From CAWBRT01 sp050015355 (GTDB lineage Bacteria > Acidobacteriota > Terriglobia > Terriglobales > Acidobacteriaceae): 31,346 bases of DNA. The notes below the pieces were generated by a model. That model searched no databases. It saw nothing but the letters and a program-made list of their open reading frames with translations, and was not told the DNA's origin. Positions 15,116 through 22,714 of the stretch are shown piece by piece. The DNA is taken from contig JBEKBO010000045.1 of assembly GCA_050015355.1 (NCBI GenBank), forward strand, positions 1-31,346, read 5' to 3'. Every line of letters begins with the position of its first letter. Position 1 is the first letter of the stretch. Both the position numbers and the translations under genes were made by a program.

Positions 15116-17293
15116 ATGAGAGCCCCCAGACAACGAAACTTACGGATATGTGCGCTGTTGTGCGCGCTGCTGCCGCTGGCGGGCTTCGCACAGGGCGTAA
15201 AGACGCCCGGCAGCGCGGCAAACGCGATCACAGGGTTCCGCAATTCCTCCGCCCAGCTTCAACTCGAACAGCAGTTCCTCGCGATCCCCAGCCCACAGCT
15301 CGCCGAGGAACACATGCGTGTGCTGTGCTCCGCGCCTCATGTCGCGGGCAGCGAAGAGGACCGTAAGACAGCCGAGTACGTTGCCCGGAAGTTTCGCGAG
15401 GCCGGGCTCCAGACACGGATCGAAGAGTACAAGGTCTGGATCAACTATCCGGTGGAGATCCGTGTGGACATGATTACGGCCGAGGGAGCCAGGCACATTG
15501 GACCCAGCCGCGAACAGGTGGATGGAGATCCCTATCAGGATGATCCGCGCGTGATGGTGCCTTTTATGGGCGGTTCGCATTCGGGCGACGTCGAAGCCGA
15601 AGCGGTCTACGCCAACTATGGAAGGCCCGAGGACTTCAAGCGGCTGCAAGACATGGGCATCGCCGTGAAAGACAAGATCGTCCTGGTGCGCTATGGAAAG
15701 AATTTCCGCGGCGTCAAGGCGATGGTCGCTCAGGAGAACGGAGCGGCAGGGGTCATCATTTACTCCAACCCGATTGACGACGGCTATTTCCAGGGCGATC
15801 CCTATCCCAAGGGTCCGTATCGGCCCGAGACGGCAGTGCAGCGCGGCTCGATTGAACTCATGTTCAAGTATCCGGGAGATCCGACGACGCCGGGCATGGC
15901 GTCGCTTCCCACCCTTCCCGATTCCGAGCGAATTCCGCCTGAGCAGGCGCTGAATCTTCCGCGCGTGCCGACGACGCCGCTTTCCTACGGCGATGCCTCG
16001 CCCATCCTGCGGGAGCTTGCCGGGCCCGATTCACCGCGCGAGTGGCAAGGCGCGCTGCCGTTTACCTATCATCTCGGCCCGGGACCGGCCAAGGTCCGCT
16101 TGCACCTGGTGCAGGATTACCGGCTGCGGACCATCTGGAACGTGATTGGCACGCTGCGGGGGACGCAATATCCGGAGCAGTGGGTGATTGCCGGCAACCA
16201 CCGCGATGCCTGGGTGTTTGGCGCAGCCGATCCCGGCAGCGGCACGGCGGCCATGCTGGAAGCCGTGCACGGAATTGGTGAATTGCTGAAGACCGGATGG
16301 CGTCCCCGGCGCACCGTGGTTCTTGCCAGTTGGGACGCCGAAGAGCAAGGCTTGATCGGCTCCACCGAATACGCCGAGCAGTACGCCGCGGAGTTGCACA
16401 ACGCAGCCGCCTACTTCAACATGGACATCGGCGTTTCCGGTCCCAACTTTGGCGCTTCGACGGTGCCGAGCCTCAAGAATTTTCTGCTGGAAATCAGCCG
16501 CGCCGTACCTAGCCCCGGCGGCGGCACGGTTTACGACTCGTGGAAGAATTCGCAGATAATGTGGCATTCCTATCAGGGGCAGAGCCCCGAAGTCTCCTCC
16601 GCTTCCTGGCGCGCGGCACATGCGGGAGCGGACGTCCTGGTTGGTGATCTGGGCAGCGGATCGGACTACACCGCTTTTCTTCAGCATCTTGGCGTGCCGG
16701 CGACCGACATCGGTTCGGCTGGTCCCAACGGCGTCTATCACTCCGTCTTTGACAACCTGGCATTTTTTAAGAAGTATGTCGACCCGACCTTCGCTTACGA
16801 GCAGCAGATGGCGCGTATCTTCGGCCTCGAGATTCTGCGCATGTGCCAGGCGGACTTGCTGCCTTTCGATTACGAAGAATACGCAGTGCAGATCAAGAGC
16901 TACCTGGAGGCCGCGAAGCGCAAGAGCAGCACGCGGACAGACTGGGACAGGCGGCCGGATTTTGCGCCTGCATTTCAGGCAACGACCAAGCTAATGGCCT
17001 CCGCAAAGGCTATCAAAGCCGCCTCGGAGCAGCCCAAGGGCGACGCCGTGGCGCTCAACAAACGATTGCTGTCGGCCGAGCGCGCCCTCCTTTTGCCCGA
17101 AGGACTGCCGGGCCGGGCGTGGTTCAAGCACGCGATTTACGCGCCCGGGGAGTACAGCGGCTATCAGGCCATCACGCTTCCCGGTGTCAACGACGCCATC
17201 GATCACGGCGATCTGCCAGAGACCGAACGGCAACTCAAGCGGCTCACGCAGGCGCTCGACCGCGCCGCCGACGCACTGGCTACCTTCCGCTAG
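15116..17293 (+). CDS. M28 family metallopeptidase, glutamate carboxypeptidase II-like
   Basis: A 725-residue secreted zinc exopeptidase. Signal peptide: R-A-P-R-Q-R-N-L-R then I-C-A-L-L-C-A-L-L-P-L-A-G-F-A-Q. A protease-associated domain lies around residues 115-300, the M28 catalytic domain around 325-565, and a transferrin-receptor-like dimerisation domain at the C-terminus (about 600-725). The co-catalytic di-zinc ligands are all visible by analogy with human GCPII: His362 (N-H-R-D-A-W), Asp372 (A-D-P-G-S-G), Glu410 and base Glu409 (W-D-A-E-E-Q-G), Asp437 (N-M-D-I-G) and His542 (Y-H-S-V-F-D). Activity is therefore expected, probably removing C-terminal acidic residues or acting as a general periplasmic carboxypeptidase; specificity is not readable. 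ATG 15116 chosen; GTG 15110 also possible. Monocistronic, with composite repeats on both sides. Confidence 0.95.
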   Translation: MRAPRQRNLRICALLCALLPLAGFAQGVKTPGSAANAITGFRNSSAQLQLEQQFLAIPSPQLAEEHMRVLCSAPHVAGSEEDRKTAEYVARKFREAGLQTRIEEYKVWINYPVEIRVDMITAEGARHIGPSREQVDGDPYQDDPRVMVPFMGGSHSGDVEAEAVYANYGRPEDFKRLQDMGIAVKDKIVLVRYGKNFRGVKAMVAQENGAAGVIIYSNPIDDGYFQGDPYPKGPYRPETAVQRGSIELMFKYPGDPTTPGMASLPTLPDSERIPPEQALNLPRVPTTPLSYGDASPILRELAGPDSPREWQGALPFTYHLGPGPAKVRLHLVQDYRLRTIWNVIGTLRGTQYPEQWVIAGNHRDAWVFGAADPGSGTAAMLEAVHGIGELLKTGWRPRRTVVLASWDAEEQGLIGSTEYAEQYAAELHNAAAYFNMDIGVSGPNFGASTVPSLKNFLLEISRAVPSPGGGTVYDSWKNSQIMWHSYQGQSPEVSSASWRAAHAGADVLVGDLGSGSDYTAFLQHLGVPATDIGSAGPNGVYHSVFDNLAFFKKYVDPTFAYEQQMARIFGLEILRMCQADLLPFDYEEYAVQIKSYLEAAKRKSSTRTDWDRRPDFAPAFQATTKLMASAKAIKAASEQPKGDAVALNKRLLSAERALLLPEGLPGRAWFKHAIYAPGEYSGYQAITLPGVNDAIDHGDLPETERQLKRLTQALDRAADALATFR

Positions 17294-17385
17294 GCCAGTG
17301 GCTGTCCCAGAAATACCTCACATCGCTAAACACACATCGTGAGTGTCATCATGAGAGGCTTTGACTAAATCAACCTCGAAGGCTT

Positions 17386-17477
17386 GGTGCCCCACGTTCG
17401 CCCGCTTTTGGCTAACGTGGGGTAGTTCGACTGGTGCCCAAGTCCCACATCTGCTAACTGCGGCAGATGTGGGGCAA
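17386..17477 (+). repeat. composite palindromic repeat A3+B2
   Basis: Same 92-bp arrangement as 14806-14897, differing at only a few positions. With that copy it brackets the M28 peptidase gene as a direct repeat about 2.5 kb apart. Confidence 0.85.
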
Positions 17478-17511
17478 CGTCCGAAAAAGTCACAAGCTCT
17501 GAGCGTAGCCT

Positions 17512-17556
17512 GGTGCCCCACGTTCGCCCGCCTTTGGCTAACCTGGGGCAGTTTCT
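17512..17556 (+). repeat. family A palindromic repeat, copy A4
   Basis: GGTGCCCCACGTTCGCCCG ... GGCTAACCTGGGGCAGTTTCT. One arm carries a substitution (AACCTGGGG) that weakens the stem. Confidence 0.75.
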
Positions 17557-17762
17557 TCTGATGGGCTAGCAGTGCATTTCCTCGCCTCGCCGACTATCGC
17601 TGAAGTGAGAATGACTGTTCCATCAAATGGCATGCCAATGCTCCGCGAGCCAATTGGTAGAGGCGCCTTATAGAGTAAATCCAGAAACTCAGGAATAGTT
17701 GATCTAAGTGATTAGGTGATTATTCCTATTCTCCAGGTGCAGCCCGCGTAGAGAATGACGCC

Positions 17763-17966
17763 ATGCTGAAGCACATGAACAAATTCGTTGAGGCACATGA
17801 CCGCTACCTGGCCCTGGACAAGGCGCGCGTCGACTGCATAACGCCGCAGCAGAGAGAGCTGATGCACATAGAATTGTTGCGTGCCTATCTGGAAGTGCAG
17901 TACAGGGCGTCGCAGATCGCAGGTTTGCAGTACGCCGATGGCATGGACTTCGCCGACATGCATTGA
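17763..17966 (+). CDS. small hypothetical protein (uncertain)
   Basis: A 67-residue frame, M-L-K-H-M-N-K-F-V-E-A-H-D-R-Y-L-A-L-D-K-A-R onward, predicted almost wholly helical and amphipathic by its heptad-like pattern of Leu/Tyr/Ile. No recognisable domain, no signal peptide, no good ribosome site (AGAGAATGACGCC precedes ATG). An antisense frame of 106 residues covers the same place but starts in palindrome B3 and looks worse. It may be a genuine small gene or the remnant of a longer one. Confidence 0.35.
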   Translation: MLKHMNKFVEAHDRYLALDKARVDCITPQQRELMHIELLRAYLEVQYRASQIAGLQYADGMDFADMH

Positions 17967-18022
17967 GCCTTGGGCCGCCGCGCTTCCAGGCCAACAGAAA
18001 AGCCGCGCCTTGCCGCGCGGAT

Positions 18023-18060
18023 GGTGCCCCACATCTGCTTAGTTGGCAGATGTGGGACGT
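18023..18060. repeat. family B palindromic repeat, copy B3, after thiC
   Basis: CCCACATCTGC and GCAGATGTGGG, perfect 11-bp arms, lying 22 bp beyond the end of the minus-strand thiC gene. It could end or protect the thiC transcript, but it has no U-tract. Confidence 0.75.
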
Positions 18061-18082
18061 TTCCCAAGTTCGATCCGTCTGC

Positions 18083-19573
18083 TTATTTCAAGTGCACGAG
18101 TTTGCTGGCAACGTCGTTAGCCAGTTCGCTGTAGTCCTTCTTTTCCAAGCCCAACACATGGCGGTTGTACTCGTCGATCTTGGCGGAGTAATTCATCGAG
18201 CAGAACTTAGGTCCGCACATCGAGCAGAACGACGCTTCCTTGTAAAACTTGTCGGGTAGGGTCTCGTCGTGCATGGCTCGCGCGGTTTCCGGATCGAGCG
18301 AGAGTTCAAACTGCTTCTCCCAGTCGAAGGTGTAACGCGCGTGGCTGATGGCGTTGTCGCGATCCTGCACTCCGGGCCGATGCCTTGCCAGGTCGGCGGC
18401 GTGAGCGGCGATCTTGTAAGCGATGATGCCGTCTTTCACGTCCTTGTCGTTGGGAAGGCCGAGGTGTTCCTTCGGGGTGACGTAGCACAACATGGCGGCG
18501 CCATACCAGCCGATCATCGCGGCTCCGATGGCGGATGTAATGTGGTCGTAACCGGGCGCGATATCGGTCACCAGCGGTCCCAAGGTGTAGAACGGAGCGC
18601 CATCGCACCACTCCACTTCCTTATCGACTTGCTCTTTGATCTTGTCGATGGGAACGTGGCCGGGACCCTCGATCATAACCTGCACGTCACGCTTCCAGGC
18701 GATCTTGGTCAGCTCGCCCAAGGTCTTCAATTCCGCGAACTGCGCCTCGTCGCTCGCGTCGGCAATGCAGCCTGGACGCAGGCCGTCGCCGAGCGAGTAG
18801 CAGACGTCGTACTTCGCCATGATTTTGGTGATTTCGTCGAAGTGCTCGTAGAGGAAATTCTGTTTGTGGTGATGGGTCATCCACTGCGCCAGAATGGCGC
18901 CCCCGCGGCTGACGATTCCGGTGATGCGCTTGGCGACCATCGGTACGTATTGAATCAGCAAACCGGCATGGATCGTCATGTAATCCACGCCCTGGGCCGC
19001 TTGCTCCTCGATCACCTCGAGCATGATCTGCGGGGTCAAATCCTCTATCCGGCGGACCCTGGCCACGGCTTCGTAAATGGGCACGGTACCGACCGGAACC
19101 GGCGAGTGACGCAGAATGGCCTCGCGGATTTCGTTGATTTCGCCGCCGGTTGAGAGATCCATCACCGTATCGGCGCCGTAGTGCACCGAGGTATGCAGTT
19201 TCTTCAGCTCCTCTTCGACGTTGGAGCTGACCGCCGAATTCCCGATGTTGGCGTTGATCTTGCACAGCGCGGCGACGCCGATGGCCATGGGCTCGACTTC
19301 AGGGTGATTGATGTTGGCCGGGATGATTAAACTGCCCGAGGCAACTTCCGAGCGCACCGCCTCCGGCGACAGCTTCTCGCGCTCGGCCACATACAGCATC
19401 TCTTCCGTCACCAGCCCCTTGCGCGCAAAATGCATCTGCGACACGTTGTCGTCGCCGCTGCGGACAGCCTCCGTGCGGCGCCTGGCGATCCATTCCGCCC
19501 TCAACTTTGGGATTCCAGTGCCGGGGACACCCTTTCCGTCTCGGTTCCCGTTGTCGCCACCGTTAGTAGTCAT
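18083..19573 (-). CDS. thiC: phosphomethylpyrimidine synthase
   Basis: Radical-SAM enzyme that rearranges aminoimidazole ribotide to HMP phosphate, the pyrimidine half of thiamine. It has 496 residues, shorter than the 600-plus enterobacterial form because the N-terminal extension is reduced. The [4Fe-4S] site is the C-terminal C-S-M-C-G-P-K-F-C (Cys450, Cys453, Cys458), the family's C-x2-C-x4-C. Other marks: N-I-N-H-P-E-V-E-P-M, N-A-N-I-G-N-S-A-V-S-S, D-L-S-T-G-G-E-I, P-V-G-T-V-P-I-Y-E-A, T-I-H-A-G-L, S-R-G-G-A-I-L-A-Q-W-M, S-L-G-D-G-L-R-P-G-C-I-A-D-A, E-G-P-G-H-V-P. ATG 19573 with GGGAGAGG upstream. No other thiamine genes nearby, and no TPP riboswitch visible in the leader. Confidence 0.97.
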   Translation of the reverse strand: MTTNGGDNGNRDGKGVPGTGIPKLRAEWIARRRTEAVRSGDDNVSQMHFARKGLVTEEMLYVAEREKLSPEAVRSEVASGSLIIPANINHPEVEPMAIGVAALCKINANIGNSAVSSNVEEELKKLHTSVHYGADTVMDLSTGGEINEIREAILRHSPVPVGTVPIYEAVARVRRIEDLTPQIMLEVIEEQAAQGVDYMTIHAGLLIQYVPMVAKRITGIVSRGGAILAQWMTHHHKQNFLYEHFDEITKIMAKYDVCYSLGDGLRPGCIADASDEAQFAELKTLGELTKIAWKRDVQVMIEGPGHVPIDKIKEQVDKEVEWCDGAPFYTLGPLVTDIAPGYDHITSAIGAAMIGWYGAAMLCYVTPKEHLGLPNDKDVKDGIIAYKIAAHAADLARHRPGVQDRDNAISHARYTFDWEKQFELSLDPETARAMHDETLPDKFYKEASFCSMCGPKFCSMNYSAKIDEYNRHVLGLEKKDYSELANDVASKLVHLK

Positions 19574-19605
19574 AAGTACAAACCTCTCCCTTGGCTGGAA
19601 ACTTC

Positions 19606-19611
19606 ATTATA
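19606..19611 (-). promoter_or_regulatory. candidate -10 box of thiC
   Basis: A perfect TATAAT on the minus strand, 33 bp before the thiC start. No acceptable TTGACA-like box lies 16-18 bp further up, so it may be an activator-dependent promoter or chance. Confidence 0.3.
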
Positions 19612-19871
19612 CGCCCCGGCAGCTTTGGTTTATACGCCGTCGCGACCGTGGCAAACCCGCGCCAGCCCAGACAATTCAACAACGTAGCTCCCAAGATCAA
19701 GCTCCATCCGGGCTTGCGAAAGCGATCTCAAGTTTAACCCAGACGGCCAGCTTTCGCTTCAAAACTTGACCAGATACTCCAGGGAGCATAGTCTGATCGG
19801 AACGGGGTGAGTGGCAGGGGGCAATATTTTTCCGCATCCCTGGCAGTGGGCTTCAGCATCCCTTCTCTTGT

Positions 19872-20336
19872 ATGTACTCTCGACGGCGCAAATACGCTCA
19901 ATTCGGAATCGTCATCGCAATTATCGTGCTGGGGCTCGGATACCTGGCTTATACCGGCGTACAGGAGAGCAAGAGCTACTACGTAACGCTGAAGGAACTG
20001 AATACGATGGGCGACAGCGCTTACAGCAAGCGCTTGCGTGTCGCCGGCAACGTGGAAGCCGGTTCGATCAAGCGCCAGGGCACGCGCGTTCAGTTTGCTT
20101 TGCGGGAAGAGGGACGTTTGCTGCCTGTGGTTTATAACGGCACGGAGGCGCCTCCCGACACGTTCAAGGACGATTCCCAGGCGCTGGCCGAGGGCACGTA
20201 TGGGCGCGACGGCGTATTTCATGCCAACAAGCTCCAGGCCAAGTGCGCCTCGAAATATGCTCCCAAGCAGGGGGACGGCGCCAAGGCAGGGATGACCGAA
20301 AAAGCACAAGCCGGTTCTGCTAATCTTTCGCAGTGA
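19872..20336 (+). CDS. ccmE: cytochrome c maturation haem chaperone CcmE, Cys type
   Basis: Membrane-anchored periplasmic chaperone that carries haem from CcmC to the CcmF/H ligase. It has 154 residues: basic N-terminus (Y-S-R-R-R-K-Y), one transmembrane helix (about 11-29), then the OB-fold domain with S-Y-Y-V-T-L-K-E-L, R-L-R-V-A-G-N-V and L-P-V-V-Y-N-G-T-E-A-P-P-D-T-F. After the strand ending V-F-H-A-N-K-L-Q-A-K, classical proteins have H-D-E-x-Y with the haem-binding His; here it reads C-A-S-K-Y (Cys125, Tyr129), the C-x-x-x-Y variant described in archaea and Desulfovibrio. The Cys is therefore the expected covalent haem anchor. The TGA overlaps the GTG of ccmA (GTGA). First gene of the ccmEABCD unit, divergent from thiC. 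Confidence 0.93.
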   Translation: MYSRRRKYAQFGIVIAIIVLGLGYLAYTGVQESKSYYVTLKELNTMGDSAYSKRLRVAGNVEAGSIKRQGTRVQFALREEGRLLPVVYNGTEAPPDTFKDDSQALAEGTYGRDGVFHANKLQAKCASKYAPKQGDGAKAGMTEKAQAGSANLSQ

Positions 20337-21238
20337 AATCTTCAGCCTCGATGCCCGCTGCCGGCGGTTGCGCGCCCACGGACGCAGGGCCGGGCAGCTC
20401 TGTCGATACGTCCCAGCAGACGATGGCCAATACCCGACCGGTTGTGTCGCTGCAAGGCGTTGTTCGCCACTTCGGCCGGTTTGCGGCCCTGCGCGGGGTT
20501 ACGGCTGAATTTCCTGCCCCAACACGTGCCACAGCGGCGCGTGCCGGGGACCCCGCACCGGGCAGGCTTTACCTGATCCTTGGCGAGAATGGCGCCGGCA
20601 AGTCCACGCTCTTGCGTATCATGGCCGGTTTGCTGAAGCTGACTCGCGGTTCCGTTACCATGTTGGGCGCCACCGACCTGCGCGAAGTAGCTGCGCGCGT
20701 GGGCTACATGGGGCATGCGCCTCTGCTTTACGATGAACTGAATGCGATGGAAAACCTGCGATATTTCGCCGGTCTCTACGGCATTGTCGATGACGCGCGC
20801 TGCCAGGCGGCGATTCGTCTGGTGGGGCTTGATCCGGAGTTGAAGCGGGGCGTGGGACAGTACTCGCAGGGCATGCGGCAGCGGATTTCGCTGGCTCGCG
20901 CCATCGTGCACGATCCGGAGCTGCTGCTGCTCGACGAGCCATTCTCGAACGTCGACGTGCAGTCGGCCAGGGAGATGGCGCGGCTGCTCGGAAATATGCG
21001 CAACGACGGCAAAACGATATTCGTGGTTACCCATCAGCCCGCCGTGCTGGAGGCTGTCGCCGACGAGTCGTTGCTGCTTTCCGCCGGACTGCTTGCCGCT
21101 CGCGAGCGCGGCTTGCCGGAATACATGAAATTTCCCTTCAGCCAGCATGCGGATCACCCGGATCACATGGACAATGACAATAAGGATAAGGGCGATGATG
21201 GTGCTTGCCCGAGTCCCGTGGAAGGCGGCGAGCGATGA
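20333..21238 (+). CDS. ccmA: haem exporter ATPase CcmA
   Basis: ABC ATPase that with CcmB and CcmC drives release of haem-loaded CcmE. It has 301 residues from GTG 20333, longer than the usual 200-230. ATG 20423 (M-A-N-T-R-P-V-V-S-L-Q-G-V) would remove a low-complexity head of 30 residues and may be the real start, though the GTGA overlap with ccmE favours 20333. Walker A G-E-N-G-A-G-K-S-T (84-92), signature Y-S-Q-G-M-R-Q-R-I-S-L-A-R-A, Walker B L-L-L-L-D-E-P, H-loop V-V-T-H-Q-P. Odd: residues 62-74 (A-P-T-R-A-T-A-A-R-A-G-D-P) are encoded by a palindrome (F3) inserted in frame just before Walker A. The C-terminal tail is His/Asp-rich. Its TGA overlaps the ATG of ccmB. Confidence 0.93.
   Translation: MKSSASMPAAGGCAPTDAGPGSSVDTSQQTMANTRPVVSLQGVVRHFGRFAALRGVTAEFPAPTRATAARAGDPAPGRLYLILGENGAGKSTLLRIMAGLLKLTRGSVTMLGATDLREVAARVGYMGHAPLLYDELNAMENLRYFAGLYGIVDDARCQAAIRLVGLDPELKRGVGQYSQGMRQRISLARAIVHDPELLLLDEPFSNVDVQSAREMARLLGNMRNDGKTIFVVTHQPAVLEAVADESLLLSAGLLAARERGLPEYMKFPFSQHADHPDHMDNDNKDKGDDGACPSPVEGGER
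20517..20554 (+). repeat. family F palindromic repeat, copy F3, inside ccmA
   Basis: CCCCAACACGTGCC, loop ACAGC, GGCGCGTGCCGGGG, then ACCCC. It is nearly the same as intergenic F2. Flanking CCTGCCC (20512-20518) and GGGCAGG (20560-20566) extend the symmetry. It is read in frame as part of CcmA. Confidence 0.85.
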
Positions 21239-21909
21239 CGGTGATGGCCGTGGCACGCCGCACCTTGGCGAAAGATCTCCGCCTGGAATGGCGCGCCAAA
21301 GACGCAGTCAATTCCATGCTGTTTTTCGCGCTGCTGGTGGTGGTCATCTTCAGCTTCAGCTTCGATCCTACGGCAGAGGAGTCGCGCCGCATCGCCGGCG
21401 GACTGGTCTGGGTGGCGTTCCTGTTTGCCGCCGTGGTTGCGCTCAACCAGACGTGGGCGCGGGAGTTGCGCAACCAGGTGCTGGACGCCTATCGCGTTTC
21501 ACCGGCGCCCGCGGTTTCGCTGTTTTTGGCCAAGGCGGTCGGGAACTTTATTCTGGTCAGCGTGCTTGAGGCGCTGATGACTCCGCTGTTCATAGTCTTT
21601 TACAATCTGCGATCAGTGGGGCCGGCATATCAGTTGCTCGTGATCGCCGTGCTGGGAACATGGGCGCTGGTGGTCAACGGAACGTTCTTCGCCGCCATTT
21701 CGATCCGTACTCGCAGCCGCGAGATCATGCTGCCCCTGATCCTGTTCCCGATCTCGATTCCAGCGCTGCTGGCGATGGTCGACGCCACGACTTCCGTGCT
21801 CACCGGCGAAGCCTCGCCGCGCTTCTGGATGCAGTTGCTGGCCGTCTACGATGTGGTGTTTACCACGGTGTGCCTGGCGCTGTTCGACACGGTGATCAAT
21901 GCCGAATAA
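21235..21909 (+). CDS. ccmB: haem exporter permease CcmB
   Basis: Membrane subunit of the CcmABC complex, 224 residues with about six transmembrane helices (for example S-M-L-F-F-A-L-L-V-V-V-I-F, G-G-L-V-W-V-A-F-L-F-A-A-V-V-A-L-N, and later A-L-V-V-N-G-T-F-F-A-A-I-S). Characteristic motifs are E-W-R-A-K-D-A-V near the N-terminus, F-S-F after helix one, and L-P-L-I-L-F-P-I-S-I-P-A-L in the middle. ATG 21235 shares bases with the TGA of ccmA (ATGA); an ATG three codons later and a longer frame from 21205 inside ccmA are less likely. ccmC follows after 40 bp. The sequence looks intact and ordinary for the family. Confidence 0.92.
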   Translation: MTVMAVARRTLAKDLRLEWRAKDAVNSMLFFALLVVVIFSFSFDPTAEESRRIAGGLVWVAFLFAAVVALNQTWARELRNQVLDAYRVSPAPAVSLFLAKAVGNFILVSVLEALMTPLFIVFYNLRSVGPAYQLLVIAVLGTWALVVNGTFFAAISIRTRSREIMLPLILFPISIPALLAMVDATTSVLTGEASPRFWMQLLAVYDVVFTTVCLALFDTVINAE

Positions 21910-21949
21910 CGGTTGGCCGAATGATGGTTCCGAAGGTGATTAACGCCGG

Positions 21950-22714
21950 ATGAAACGCTCATTTACGTTCTTTGCTCTCGTTACGCTCGGGTTGCTCTGC
22001 TATGCCCTTTATCAGGGAATGGTGGTGGCTCCCACGGAATCCACCATGGGAGACGTGCAGCGGATTTTCTACTATCATCTGCCGCACGCCTGGGTGGCAT
22101 TTCTCCTGTTCTTTACCAATTTCCTGGCCTCCATCTGGTATCTCGTCCGGCGCACCCAGCAGTCTGACGCGCTGGCGCTGGCAAGCGCCGAGGTGGGAGT
22201 CGTCTTTTGCACCGTGGTGCTGGTGACGGGCCCGCTGTGGGCGCGTCCGGTATGGGGCATCTGGTGGACCTGGGATGCGCGGCTCACCAGCACGCTCGTG
22301 CTCTGGCTGATCTACGTCAGCTACCTGGTGTTGCGGCGCTTCGCCACGGGCGCGCAGACGCAGGTGCTGGCGGCGGCGCTGGCCATCTTCGGGTTTGTCG
22401 ATGTTCCGATCGTGTATCTGTCGATCCGCTATTTCCGCACGCAGCATCCGCAGCCGGTGATCGCCGGCGGCGAAGGTTCTGGGCTCGACCCGCGCATGTG
22501 GACCGCCGTGCTCTGGAATCTGGCGGGCTTTCTGTCGTTTGCTCTGTTGCTGATCTGGCAGCGATACAGGCTCGCCTTGTCGGAGAACGCCGTCGAAGAA
22601 GCGCACGCCAACCGCGCTCTTGGCCCGGAGGCGGAGATGCCAGCCAAGCCCGACAGCCGCGGATTTGCGCCGGAGTACGACTCCGCGCCGAAGGTGGGGA
22701 ATAAGCCGCGATGA
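21950..22714 (+). CDS. ccmC: haem exporter protein CcmC
   Basis: Six-helix membrane protein of the haem-handling family; it presents haem to CcmE. It has 254 residues. The periplasmic tryptophan-rich motif W-G-I-W-W-T-W-D (102-109) and the two haem-ligand histidine regions are present: H43/H46 in Y-Y-H-L-P-H-A-W and H166 in R-T-Q-H-P-Q-P-V. The last 40 residues after helix six are hydrophilic and Pro/Ala-rich, a longer tail than in E. coli. The TGA overlaps the ATG of the small ccmD-like gene (ATGA), showing coupled translation. Confidence 0.95.
   Translation: MKRSFTFFALVTLGLLCYALYQGMVVAPTESTMGDVQRIFYYHLPHAWVAFLLFFTNFLASIWYLVRRTQQSDALALASAEVGVVFCTVVLVTGPLWARPVWGIWWTWDARLTSTLVLWLIYVSYLVLRRFATGAQTQVLAAALAIFGFVDVPIVYLSIRYFRTQHPQPVIAGGEGSGLDPRMWTAVLWNLAGFLSFALLLIWQRYRLALSENAVEEAHANRALGPEAEMPAKPDSRGFAPEYDSAPKVGNKPR

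Larger units (their letters stand above)
17294..17762. other. gene-free, repeat-rich stretch
   Basis: Holds the A3+B2 composite and copy A4. From about 17570 the sequence becomes more AT-rich and shows nothing further that I can support before the small frame at 17763. Confidence 0.5.

Noticed and set aside
17712..18032. 106-residue minus-strand frame opposite the small 67-residue frame
   Set aside because: Starts in palindrome B3, no ribosome site, Cys/His-scattered composition unlike a folded protein.
14806..18060. CRISPR array
   Set aside because: Repeats are palindromic, unevenly spaced and of several families, with no regular spacers and no cas genes.
18269..19153. 294-residue plus-strand frame over thiC
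   Set aside because: Antisense shadow of thiC, whose protein sequence is unmistakable.
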